Part shown: positions 30,554-37,689 of the stretch, piece after piece | Layout of the letters: every line of letters starts with the position of its first letter | Position numbering within the stretch: the stretch's first letter is position 1 | Assembly: GCA_050045915.1 (NCBI GenBank) | Contig: JBNGCR010000031.1 | Location: 1-37,689, forward strand | Source of the DNA: Limnospira sp050045915 | Lineage (GTDB): Bacteria > Cyanobacteriota > Cyanobacteriia > Cyanobacteriales > Microcoleaceae | Length of the DNA stretch: 37,689 nt | Direction: 5' to 3' | The notes under the pieces: generated by a model | Told to the model about the DNA's origin: nothing | What the model saw: only the letters and a program-made list of their open reading frames with translations | The model's database searches: none | Program-made: the position numbers and the translations under genes

Positions 30554-31933
30554 ATGACTGCAAAGGACGTATTTTTATCCAAACTTTCCGATTGGGGGGC
30601 GGCCCCCCGACGCTTTTTAAGAAAAGAATTGCTTCCGGTTCTGGCTGATCTGCGGCTGGCAATTATTTTGCTGTTGGCGATCGCCCTTTTCAGTATCTCC
30701 GGGACGGTGCTCGAACAGGGCGAGTCGGTGGCGTTTTACCAGGCGAACTACCCGGAAGATCCGGCACTATTCGGCTTTTTGACCTGGAAAGTGATCCGAT
30801 TTTTGGGATTGGATCACGTCTACCGCACTTGGTGGTTTTTGTCAATCCTCATTTTATTCGGATCGAGTCTCACCGCCTGCACCTTTACCCGCCAGTTGCC
30901 CACCCTGAAAGCCGCCCGCCGCTGGAACTATTACGACAAGCCGAAACAGTTTAAAAATCTGGCGTTGAGTGCCGAACTCAAAGACGTTCCCCTCGACCGA
31001 TTCAAAGCCTTTTTAGAAAAACGCCGCTATCTGGTTTTTCAAGAGGGAGAAAAACTCTACGCCCGCCGGGGAATTGTGGGGCGCGTCGGGCCGATCGTCG
31101 TCCACGCCAGTATGTTGATCATTTTGGCGGGTTCGATATTGGGCGCGATGACGGGTTTTATGGCTCAGGAAATGGTTCCGAGCGGCAATTTGTTCGGCAT
31201 TCAAAATATTATCGACGCCGGGCCGTTTTCCGAGTCCCAATTGCCCCGAGATTGGGCGGTGCGGGTGAACCGATTTTGGATCGACTACACCCCCGACGGG
31301 ACCATCGATCAGTTTTATTCCGATCTGTCGGTGGTGGATGAACAGGGCACGGAACGCGATCGCCAAACCATCCACGTCAACAAACCGCTGCGTTACGGCG
31401 GCGTGACGTTCTACCAGGCGGACTGGGGTATCGCGGGGGTGCGGGTTCGCATCAACCGATCGCCCGTATTGCAACTGCCGATGGCCCAATTGGATACCGG
31501 AGGCAACGGCCGCTTTTGGGGAACTTGGGTTCCCACCAAACCCGATTTGAGTGACGGGGTTTCTTTGGTGGCGAAGGACTTGCAGGGAACCGTTTTAATT
31601 TACAACAATCAGGGCGAATTAGTCTCGACGGTGCGGGAGGGAATGTCCCTGGAAATCAACGGCGTCACCCTCCACGTCGATGAAGTAGTGGGCAGTACGG
31701 GACTGCAAATTAAAGCCGATCCGGGCATTCCGATCGTTTATTTGGGCTTCGGATTGCTGATGGTGAGCGTGTTAATGAGCTACGTTTCTCACTCCCAAAT
31801 CTGGGGATTGAAAGAGGGCGATCGCCTCTACATCGGCGGCAAAACCAACCGCGCCAAAGTTGCCTTCGAGCGGGAAGTCGTCGCCGCGATCGAGGAGATG
31901 GAATCTGAGGGAAAAGTGAACAATGAACAATGA
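30554..31933 (+). CDS. ccs1: Ccs1/CcsB (ResB-like) cytochrome c biogenesis protein
   Basis: A 459-residue membrane protein of normal length. Helices lie near residues 32-54 (LRLAIILLLAIALFSISGTV), 92-112 (WWFLSILILFGSSLTACTF), 178-200 (VVHASMLIILAGSILGAM) and 393-413. The ResB signature region GTVLEQGESVAFYQANYPED is near 52-71, and a large lumenal domain spans ~205-390 (DRQTIHVNKPLRYGGVTFYQ). His in VVHAS before helix 3 is a candidate haem ligand. With CcsA it moves haem and ligates it to c-type apocytochromes in System II. ccsA is not in this window. It is next to ccdA in the same pathway. Confidence 0.95.
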   Translation: MTAKDVFLSKLSDWGAAPRRFLRKELLPVLADLRLAIILLLAIALFSISGTVLEQGESVAFYQANYPEDPALFGFLTWKVIRFLGLDHVYRTWWFLSILILFGSSLTACTFTRQLPTLKAARRWNYYDKPKQFKNLALSAELKDVPLDRFKAFLEKRRYLVFQEGEKLYARRGIVGRVGPIVVHASMLIILAGSILGAMTGFMAQEMVPSGNLFGIQNIIDAGPFSESQLPRDWAVRVNRFWIDYTPDGTIDQFYSDLSVVDEQGTERDRQTIHVNKPLRYGGVTFYQADWGIAGVRVRINRSPVLQLPMAQLDTGGNGRFWGTWVPTKPDLSDGVSLVAKDLQGTVLIYNNQGELVSTVREGMSLEINGVTLHVDEVVGSTGLQIKADPGIPIVYLGFGLLMVSVLMSYVSHSQIWGLKEGDRLYIGGKTNRAKVAFEREVVAAIEEMESEGKVNNEQ

Positions 31934-31970
31934 AAGAGGATTTGGGGGGATTTGATTTCCCGATGAGGAA

Positions 31971-31989
31971 GGGCGAATGCCATTCGCCC
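31971..31989. repeat. GGGCGAAT-GCC-ATTCGCCC hairpin
   Basis: A perfect 8-bp stem with a 3-base loop between the convergent ccs1 and hemerythrin genes. It belongs to the same dispersed family as 14953-14971. It may slow transcription from both sides but lacks a T-run. Confidence 0.7.
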
Positions 31990-32004
31990 CTACATCATTA
32001 TTAA

Positions 32005-33045
32005 TTAGCTGTTGGCAGACAACGAGGTTTCAATTTGTTTTTTGGTGTTCTTAAATTCGGATGCCAGATTTTCTTGTTGTTCCATCGAGCAATTGTTGGA
32101 AATTGCCAAGAACATGGTGCTTTCTTCCTGGCGGGTGTGGTCGCCGACGATTTCCTTCACCTGGGCGAGTTTGCCCTTGAATTCCGCCGAGGTGGGACTC
32201 ATGGCTTTCATTTCATTCATCAGCGTTTTCAATTCGGAATGTTCGTCGAACAGTTCTCGGGTGTCGGACTCGCCGTAGAAGGGGCGGACTGAGAGATAGA
32301 CGACCTGTTCTTCTGCTTCGGTGTGGACGATCAGATCTTTGTAAAGCTGCCCGAAATACTCCTGAATTTTCTGGGGGTCGTCGGATTTTTCGATCTCGGA
32401 TATCAGGGTTTTGACCTTGTCGTGGTCCATCCGGATGATGGTCTGGATGTTCATGTCGGACTGGTCGCTGCCTTGGGTGACGGCGCTGCCGAAAACCCCG
32501 GTGAGGGCCGCCAAGCCATCTTGAACCTTCGCCCAAACGCTCTGGTCGGGTTCCTGGCCGGTCAGTTCTTGAGTGCCGAGATATTCGAGCATTCCCTTGA
32601 GTTTTTCCTGGTGGGCGCGGTTTTCAAAGTTGATCGCATTCAGGGGCGCGATCGCTTTTTCGACATCGGGTCCGGCAATTTGGGCGGATTTGTGAACCAC
32701 CAAACCAGAAATGACCTGTCCGTGTTTCAGGAGTTCGTGTTGGGCCATTTTTTCGTACAGGCTCAGGTCGGAACTGCCCATCATTTCTTGGGCGTGCTGC
32801 ACGAATTTCTGGATATTTTCTTTTGGCTTACTTTGGATGCCATACTGGATGATGCTGGTTTCCAAAATACCCAGATTTTTGCGGTCGTCTTCCAGCATAC
32901 TTTCCAGGCGATCGCGGATTTCGCTGTCGCCGCATTCCTGCAAGAATTGTTCTTCGTTGGCGATCGCCAAATTCTGAATGGCTCGCATATCCGCCAATTT
33001 GGTCGCGATCGCTTCCCGTTTGGCATCTGTTAACGTGGCTACCAT
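32005..33045 (-). CDS. Hemerythrin HHE-domain protein with a second helical N-terminal domain
   Basis: A 346-residue all-helical protein. Residues ~200-340 are a hemerythrin HHE domain: IIRMDHDKVKTLI, IVHTEAEEQVVYLSVRPFYG, RELFDEHSELKTLM and VGDHTRQEESTMFLAI carry the His and Glu ligands of a di-iron site. Residues ~1-185 form another helical bundle with several His/Glu (EEQFLQECGD, MAQHELLKHGQVISGLV, ENRAHQEKLKGMLEYLG). Hemerythrins bind oxygen, NO or act in iron or redox stress. The start at 33045 has AGGAG eight bases before the ATG. The upstream 270 bp are AT-rich with an inverted CTTTC/GAAAG repeat near 33116-33129. Confidence 0.9.
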   Translation of the reverse strand: MVATLTDAKREAIATKLADMRAIQNLAIANEEQFLQECGDSEIRDRLESMLEDDRKNLGILETSIIQYGIQSKPKENIQKFVQHAQEMMGSSDLSLYEKMAQHELLKHGQVISGLVVHKSAQIAGPDVEKAIAPLNAINFENRAHQEKLKGMLEYLGTQELTGQEPDQSVWAKVQDGLAALTGVFGSAVTQGSDQSDMNIQTIIRMDHDKVKTLISEIEKSDDPQKIQEYFGQLYKDLIVHTEAEEQVVYLSVRPFYGESDTRELFDEHSELKTLMNEMKAMSPTSAEFKGKLAQVKEIVGDHTRQEESTMFLAISNNCSMEQQENLASEFKNTKKQIETSLSANS

Positions 33046-33315
33046 GAGTGTTCTCCTATTTTGATTATGGTTCGTTCTGTCTACAAGAATTCCACAGTCT
33101 GACCCGACTCTTCATCTTTCTAAAGAAAGAACAAAAGAGGATAATTTAAAACATAAAATGTGTCTCATGTTTTTATTAAAAAATCGGCGCGATCGGCTCC
33201 GATTTTTAAAAATTTCATCAATTCTCGCCATTTTCAGATGGTCTTCCGATCGCCCGTTGCCCGAGAATGACCCGGAAAGTCCGGAACTTTGAAGCCCCGT
33301 TCCCCAGCCAATGTC

Positions 33316-33657
33316 CTACCACCACTTGCGATCGCCATTTTCATCTACCCTGGCCTGTCGGATGGTGTCGGAAATTTCTTCCGCATCTCTGACGTGGTGA
33401 AGTGCTTTTTTCTCGCCGTCGGATTCGTCAACGACAAAATAAGTGGGAACAGTGACATGATCCCCGGTAATATCAGCCGTGTCCACCGCCACCTGTCGCG
33501 CCTTCTCTTCGACGGACATGGAATCGTCGATGCGATCGCCCGGATTCGTTGTCAGGGTATTTCCACCCCGCTCCATTGCTTCTTTATGTTGCCGCTTCTG
33601 TTCGGGACTCACCTCTTCGGGAGTCATCGGTTGTTTAATTTCACGTTCGTTAGTCAT
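33316..33657 (-). CDS. Small acidic hypothetical protein
   Basis: A 113-residue very hydrophilic protein. The first ~60 residues are charged and probably disordered (EEVSPEQKRQHKEAMERGGN, GDRIDDSMSVEEKARQVAVD). The second half has a short ordered stretch, HVTVPTYFVVDESDGEKKAL, and ends GDRKWW. I do not recognise the family. It lies upstream of the hemerythrin gene on the same strand, 270 bp away, and both have their own leader. The composition resembles stress-induced hydrophilic proteins, but this is only a hint. Confidence 0.7.
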   Translation of the reverse strand: MTNEREIKQPMTPEEVSPEQKRQHKEAMERGGNTLTTNPGDRIDDSMSVEEKARQVAVDTADITGDHVTVPTYFVVDESDGEKKALHHVRDAEEISDTIRQARVDENGDRKWW

Positions 33658-34076
33658 AGAGTCAATCTCTCCGCTTTCAACTTTTCAGGCTCTAATCTCG
33701 ATCTTAATTGGACTCAGCTCAAACTTCATCCTGCTTTTGAGATAAACTGGCGGTTAGAGAACCTCCATCCCAAGACGGATTGCCGTTCAAATTTCCGGGG
33801 AATTTTTGTGGCATTATTTTCAGTCGATTCCCCGCATCATCATCCCAGAGCGGATTGTCAGGGTCATCAATCGGCAAACCGGGGGTCAGTTTAAAATAGA
33901 GTCCGCTTTGAATTCGTCAACATCGCCCATTTCCGCCCCGATCGCTCGTCTGTCGGGTCTACCCCGCAGGTGTATTCGGTACAATTTGCGAGTTTCCGAG
34001 CCGGATTGTCTCGGAGATTCCGCGAAAGAGCGGGTTGGTCAACCGATTTAATCATCGATCATTCGTCCCAAATCCC
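33658..34076. other. Intergenic region without a supported gene
   Basis: This is the divergent region between the small acidic gene and the SpoIIE phosphatase. It is mixed in composition and contains an open frame at 33806-34051 without a ribosome-binding site or recognisable sequence. No clear promoter boxes stood out. Confidence 0.5.
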
Positions 34077-36641
34077 ATGCTGGTTCAACCCCTAAACCAA
34101 CTCATCATCAAACTCTTCGGTCGCACCTCCCTGCGGACGATTTTGATCGTGCCCTTCGTCGTGCAAGTCGTGGGAGCGGCGGGACTGGTGTGGTATTTAT
34201 CCTTCCGAACCGGGGAAGAGGCGATCGCGGATCTGGCCAACCAACTGATCGAAGAAGTGAGCGATCGCGTCCGCCAAAATTTGGAATTGTACCTGGCCGT
34301 CCCCCAACAGATGAACGAAAACAAGATGGACACCATCAAATTGGGATATTTGCAACTCGACGACCTGCAACCCTGGGAAAAATTTCTGTGGCACCAAGTC
34401 CAACACTACCCCTACATCAACTTCACCTCCGTCGGCAATTGGAAGGGGGACTACCGCACCGGAGAACGGCTTTCCAACGGGTCTTTGATGCTCAATTTGT
34501 CCGGCCCCTCCACCGATTTCGATTTCTACTCCTACAACACCGACGACGAAGGAAATCGCACCAGCATCGAACTCAAAGTGGACAACTTCGACATCCGGGA
34601 ACACACCTCCTACACCAGCGCGGCGGAGGCGGGAAAACCCACCTGGAGCGATGTCTACATCTCCTTCCTCGAACCCACCTTAATTGTGAGCGCCCTCCAA
34701 CCCGTTTACGGCGATCGCGACGAATTGACAGGGGTGCTGATCGCGGCCCTGCGGCTGGATCACGTCGGCGAATTTTTGAACCGACTGAATGTCGGCAAAT
34801 CCGGACAGGCATTTATCATCGAGCGGGACGGCACGTTGCTGGCGACTTCCACCTCGGAATTACCCTTCAGCGACCAAAACGGTGAGCGGGAATTGCTCGA
34901 CGCCCGAAATAGCACCCATCCGATCACGCGATCGGCCACCCGCTATTTATTTGAAACCTTCGGAAACCTGGAAAAAATCGACAACTCTCAACGGCTGACA
35001 TGGGTGTTAGACTGGGACCGACAATTTTTAAATGTCGTCCCCTTCCGGGACGAATACGGCTTGGATTGGCTGATCGTGGTGGTCGTGCCGGAGTCGGATT
35101 TTATGGCAGAAATTAACGCCAACATTCGGACAACCATCAAACTCTGTATCGCCGCCACCATCGGTGCGACGATCATCGGAATTCTCACCGCCCGATGGAT
35201 CACCCAGCCCATTTTTCGCCTCAACGCGGCGGCCGGCGATCTGGCCCGGGGAAATTGGAAAGAGTCTCTGGAATCAGAACGGACGGACGAACTCGGAAAA
35301 CTCGCCCATTCGTTCAATACAATGGCCCGACAACTCCAGCAGTCTTTTCGAGAGTTAAAAAGCCTCAACGAAGCGCTCTCCGAAAGTGAAAGCCGCCTGA
35401 CAAAATTTTTAAATGTTCTGCCCGTGGGCGTGTCCGTCCACGACCCGGATGGTCGCGTTATTTACTTTAACGAAACGGCGGAGCAACTATTGGGAATCGA
35501 AGAAATTCCGGACGCGCTGGGTTCGCATTTGTCCATAAAATATCACGTTTACGAAGCCGACAGCGATCGCCTTTATCCGACTGAAAAACTGCCCGCAATT
35601 CGTGCGTTAAAGGGCGAAACGGTCGTCGCCAATGACTTGGAAATCCGGCGGGACGGACGGCGGATTCCCTTGGAAGTGAGGGCGACACCCATTTTTGATG
35701 GCGGGGGAGAGATCGTTTATGCGATCGTCGCATTTGAGGATATTACCGAGCAAAAAAGAGCCGAAAAATTACTCTCCGATTACAGTCGCACGTTGGAAGC
35801 GGAAGTCGCCGATCGCACCGCCAAACTCGGACGGGCAAACGCGGAAATTTTGGAACTCAACAAACGATTGAAGGCGGAAAATATGCGACTCGGGACGGAA
35901 TTGGAAGTCGCCCAAAAGTTGCAGCAGATGATCTTGCCCCGGGAGGAAGAATTGCAGGGAATGCCCGATTTCGATATCGCCGGATTCATGCAACCCGCCG
36001 ACGAAGTGGGGGGCGACTATTACGATATTATTCTCCACAACGGCACGATTCAAATTGGCATCGGAGACGTGACTGGACACGGCTTGGAAAGTGGCGTTTT
36101 GATGATGATGGTACAGACGGCGTTTCGGACTCTGATGGCGGTGGATGAAACCGACCCCGTCAAGTTATTAAATGCCATCAATCAGGTAGTGTACAGCAAT
36201 GCCAGCCGCATGAAATCCGACAAAACCCTGACTTTATCGTTGTTGGAAGTTCACTCGGAAAAATTGCACTTGTCCGGACAACACGAAACCCTAATTTTGA
36301 TTAAAAATAATGGCGATATCGAACAAATCGACACCTTGGATTTGGGCTTTCCCCTCGGTTTGGAAGAAGATATTTCCCCCTTCATCGATCGCGTCGAAGT
36401 TCCGATCAAACCGGGCGAAATTGTCGTTTTATATACGGACGGGATCACCGAAGCGGAGAACACTGGTAACGAAATGTACGGTTTAGATCGCCTCTGCGAT
36501 GTCCTCCGCCGTCACCGGGACAGTTCGGTTCACGAAATTTGTCAGGCGGCGATCGCGGACGTGAAAGAATTTATCGGCGGACAGCAGATTTTCGACGATA
36601 TTACGTTGGTGGTATTGAAGAAAAAAGAACCCTCAGATTGA
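34077..36641 (+). CDS. Sensor phosphatase: dCache, HAMP, PAS and SpoIIE (PP2C) domains
   Basis: An 854-residue protein. Helix one is near residues 20-42. A large periplasmic dCache-type sensor spans ~45-350 (YINFTSVGNWKGDYRTGER, GKPTWSDVYISFLEPTLIVS). Helix two is near 355-376. HAMP follows (WITQPIFRLNAAAGDLARGN, DELGKLAHSFNTMARQLQQS), then PAS (~438-565; VGVSVHDPDGRVIYFNETAE) and a coiled coil. The SpoIIE phosphatase is ~600-850: DEVGGDYYDI, GDVTGHGLESG near 662, LYTDGITEAENTG near 784 and DDITLVVLK near 838. Such proteins dephosphorylate anti-sigma-factor antagonists on an external signal. No STAS or anti-sigma gene is adjacent. The start at 34077 (MLVQPLNQLI) was preferred over 34035. Confidence 0.93.
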   Translation: MLVQPLNQLIIKLFGRTSLRTILIVPFVVQVVGAAGLVWYLSFRTGEEAIADLANQLIEEVSDRVRQNLELYLAVPQQMNENKMDTIKLGYLQLDDLQPWEKFLWHQVQHYPYINFTSVGNWKGDYRTGERLSNGSLMLNLSGPSTDFDFYSYNTDDEGNRTSIELKVDNFDIREHTSYTSAAEAGKPTWSDVYISFLEPTLIVSALQPVYGDRDELTGVLIAALRLDHVGEFLNRLNVGKSGQAFIIERDGTLLATSTSELPFSDQNGERELLDARNSTHPITRSATRYLFETFGNLEKIDNSQRLTWVLDWDRQFLNVVPFRDEYGLDWLIVVVVPESDFMAEINANIRTTIKLCIAATIGATIIGILTARWITQPIFRLNAAAGDLARGNWKESLESERTDELGKLAHSFNTMARQLQQSFRELKSLNEALSESESRLTKFLNVLPVGVSVHDPDGRVIYFNETAEQLLGIEEIPDALGSHLSIKYHVYEADSDRLYPTEKLPAIRALKGETVVANDLEIRRDGRRIPLEVRATPIFDGGGEIVYAIVAFEDITEQKRAEKLLSDYSRTLEAEVADRTAKLGRANAEILELNKRLKAENMRLGTELEVAQKLQQMILPREEELQGMPDFDIAGFMQPADEVGGDYYDIILHNGTIQIGIGDVTGHGLESGVLMMMVQTAFRTLMAVDETDPVKLLNAINQVVYSNASRMKSDKTLTLSLLEVHSEKLHLSGQHETLILIKNNGDIEQIDTLDLGFPLGLEEDISPFIDRVEVPIKPGEIVVLYTDGITEAENTGNEMYGLDRLCDVLRRHRDSSVHEICQAAIADVKEFIGGQQIFDDITLVVLKKKEPSD

Positions 36642-36650
36642 CGCGATCGC

Positions 36651-36953
36651 TCATTCTCCGTAACTCCGATCCGCTTGAAATTTGGGCGGCAATCCGATAC
36701 AATAATAGAGATTCATCACCGCTTCAAACGCCCAGTGATCGGGGGAAACGTCGGAAAAGGGAATCGGCAACAAATCGAAGCGTTTCCCAGAACAAGCCGC
36801 CCGCAGTGTCTCCTCGTCAATTTGGGCGATCGCGTTTCGTGTATTCTGGGTGCGATCGCCCGTTTCCCCCTGATTCCCAAAGGGTCGGGAAAAAGCAGGT
36901 GCGATCGGGTTGAGAATGAATAGAGTTAGAAAAATCAGGTATAGTCGGTTCAT
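36651..36953 (-). CDS. Small exported protein with an SLH-like segment
   Basis: A 100-residue protein. Residues 1-21 form a signal peptide (MNRLYLIFLTLFILNPIAPA then FS). The middle is hydrophilic and Gln/Asn-rich. The C-terminal part reads FSDVSPDHWAFEAVMNLYYC followed by IG, matching the first half of an S-layer homology (SLH) domain (FxDVxxxHWAxxAVxxLxxxG). Two Cys (near 54 and 85) could form a disulfide. SLH domains bind cell-wall polymers, but one partial domain alone is unusual. It is convergent with the phosphatase gene with 9 bp between. The start at 36953 fits the signal peptide. Confidence 0.78.
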   Translation of the reverse strand: MNRLYLIFLTLFILNPIAPAFSRPFGNQGETGDRTQNTRNAIAQIDEETLRAACSGKRFDLLPIPFSDVSPDHWAFEAVMNLYYCIGLPPKFQADRSYGE

Positions 36954-37049
36954 CAGCCCAAGATATAGCAACAGACAGAAACGTTATATCAGATCCAGAT
37001 CATTACAGCAGTTTTCGATGCTATGAGGTACATTTTGATCCACCATTAT

Positions 37050-37096
37050 CCCCCTTTCCAAGGGGGACTTTCTGGTTCCCCCCTTTCCAAGGGGGG
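37050..37096. repeat. Two tandem CCCCCTT-TCC-AAGGGGG hairpins
   Basis: CCCCCTT/AAGGGGG around TCC at 37050-37066, then CCCCCCTT/AAGGGGGG around TCC at 37078-37096, followed by TTAGGGGGGATC. This is a widespread intergenic repeat type in cyanobacteria. The region 36954-37689 carries no supported gene. Confidence 0.85.
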
Positions 37097-37170
37097 TTAG
37101 GGGGGATCTTTTCCATCTGTGTCTCATTACCGCGCAAAGTGCTGTAACCGCAATTGTCGGGTGTGGAGAA

Positions 37171-37191
37171 TTTGAGATTTGAGATTTGAGA
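37171..37191 (+). repeat. Heptanucleotide tandem repeat TTTGAGA x3
   Basis: Three perfect 7-bp units, with a degenerate unit before and TTTT after. Just downstream (37207-37224) lies the 18-mer shared with 17563-17580, followed by GGGAATC-AATTCCC-like inverted sequence near 37222-37240. Confidence 0.88.
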
Positions 37192-37307
37192 TTTTATCGC
37201 AAGTTCGATATCAAGACCGCTTGGGAATCAATTCCCAAGCTACCCGATCAAATCATATTCAGATGATTGGGGAGTTATAGCAAGCGACAAGGCAGTTCGG
37301 ACACAAT

Positions 37308-37425
37308 TATAGCAGTGCGCGATCGTATAGTTACAAAACCTATAAAAGGGAGTCGGGAGTCGGGAGTCGGGAGTAGAGAGATTGATCATTCCCGGCGTGG
37401 TTACACGCCAGCGCTCGTTGCTATA
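37308..37425. mobile_element. MITE-like element, copy C (inverted relative to A)
   Basis: A 118-bp element with ends TATAGCAGTGCGC and GCGCTCGTTGCTATA. Its reverse complement matches copy A over the full length. The 7-bp length difference equals one GGGAGTC unit: copy C has three perfect units plus a partial one (37348-37375), copy A one fewer. The hairpin loop is inverted relative to copies A and B. No coding capacity. Confidence 0.8.
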
Positions 37426-37436
37426 CTTGAACCGAG

Positions 37437-37486
37437 TCCACGCTTGCGTGGAGTTTTGCTATTAGCCTTGAAATTCATTTCAAGGC
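37437..37486. repeat. Two adjacent short hairpins next to MITE copy C
   Basis: TCCACGC-TT-GCGTGGA (37437-37452) and GCCTTGAAAT-TC-ATTTCAAGGC (37465-37486) are perfect stems of 7 and 10 bp. A further dyad, TATAGCGCAGCTATAGCGC, lies near 37531-37549. They may be remains of a larger repeat or of hairpin-bounded IS200/IS605-type ends. No transposase is visible. Confidence 0.65.
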
Positions 37487-37689
37487 GGGTCTCAAATTGG
37501 CAGATCAGTCCTAACCGTCATGGCGACTACTATAGCGCAGCTATAGCGCCCCATCGAGGGGAATAGGCAACAGGCAATCGGCAATAGGGAACCGAAATGA
37601 CCTTGAAGAGGACAGAGCAATTGTTCTCCCTCCTCACTTCTCTTTTCTCTCTTCTCCCCACACCCTATACCCTACGCCTTCCGCCCCGT

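Overview
The window is a stretch of cyanobacterial chromosome. The palindrome GCGATCGC (HIP1) and its core CGATCG recur throughout, inside and between genes. Many genes belong to families that are cyanobacterial or plastid-typical: Ycf46 and Ycf35 homologues, System II cytochrome c maturation (CcdA, Ccs1/ResB and a TxlA/HCF164 thioredoxin), a VTE5/phytol-kinase-type enzyme, pentapeptide repeat proteins, a Uma2 nuclease and DUF4912. Intergenic 7-bp tandem repeats and small mobile-element-like repeats also fit a repeat-rich, probably filamentous, cyanobacterium; the exact genus is not claimed.

Layout, left to right. 1-763: 3' part of a DUF4912 protein built on near-perfect 90-bp repeats. 764-1350: non-coding with an inverted-repeat element. 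1351-6122: Uma2 nuclease, larE, a two-gene unit (NIL-domain ferredoxin plus membrane protein), membrane-anchored thioredoxin txlA, a 49-residue small protein and a phytol-kinase-type gene. 6250-6339: tRNA-Ser(GCU). 6498-9616: a large pentapeptide repeat protein followed by an AAA-like ATPase with an N-terminal helix-turn-helix resembling the vWA-MoxR-associated (VMAP) type. 9625-14913: a hypothetical gene, a DUF938 methyltransferase, a Uma2 gene relic, a phosphoketolase-like TPP enzyme, an orphan DUF433 gene and a GNAT acetyltransferase. 15256-17369: cNMP-domain histidine kinase and an NAD(P)-binding SDR. 17701-19490 (minus): NfeD and a stomatin-like SPFH protein, with the relic of a second SPFH gene carrying a MITE between them.

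19515-24408: a membrane-anchored PP2C phosphatase with a zinc-ribbon N-terminus, then a promoter with a consensus -35 box, a small RHH-like/zinc-motif protein, Ycf46 and Ycf35, ended by a good terminator. 24734-29462: exported PrxQ-like peroxiredoxin, a cyclophilin fused to RTX calcium repeats, a phosphodiester-glycosidase-family protein, a DUF1349 protein and an exported pentapeptide protein. 29686-31933: ccdA and ccs1. 32005-36953: hemerythrin-domain protein, a small acidic protein, a large dCache/HAMP/PAS/SpoIIE phosphatase and a small exported SLH-like protein. 36954-37689: repeat-dominated non-coding DNA.

Functional links: txlA, ccdA and ccs1 belong to one pathway (electron delivery to the lumen for haem attachment) though 25 kb apart. 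NfeD and SPFH proteins are classical partners. The RHH/Ycf46/Ycf35 set looks like one transcription unit. Much of the rest is single-gene housekeeping. The most notable items are the SPFH pseudogene with its MITE, the cyclophilin-RTX fusion, the PP2C with a possible decayed kinase module, the VMAP-type ATPase, the unusual phosphoketolase-like enzyme, and the pervasive 7-bp repeats. I see no CRISPR array, prophage or complete transposase gene.
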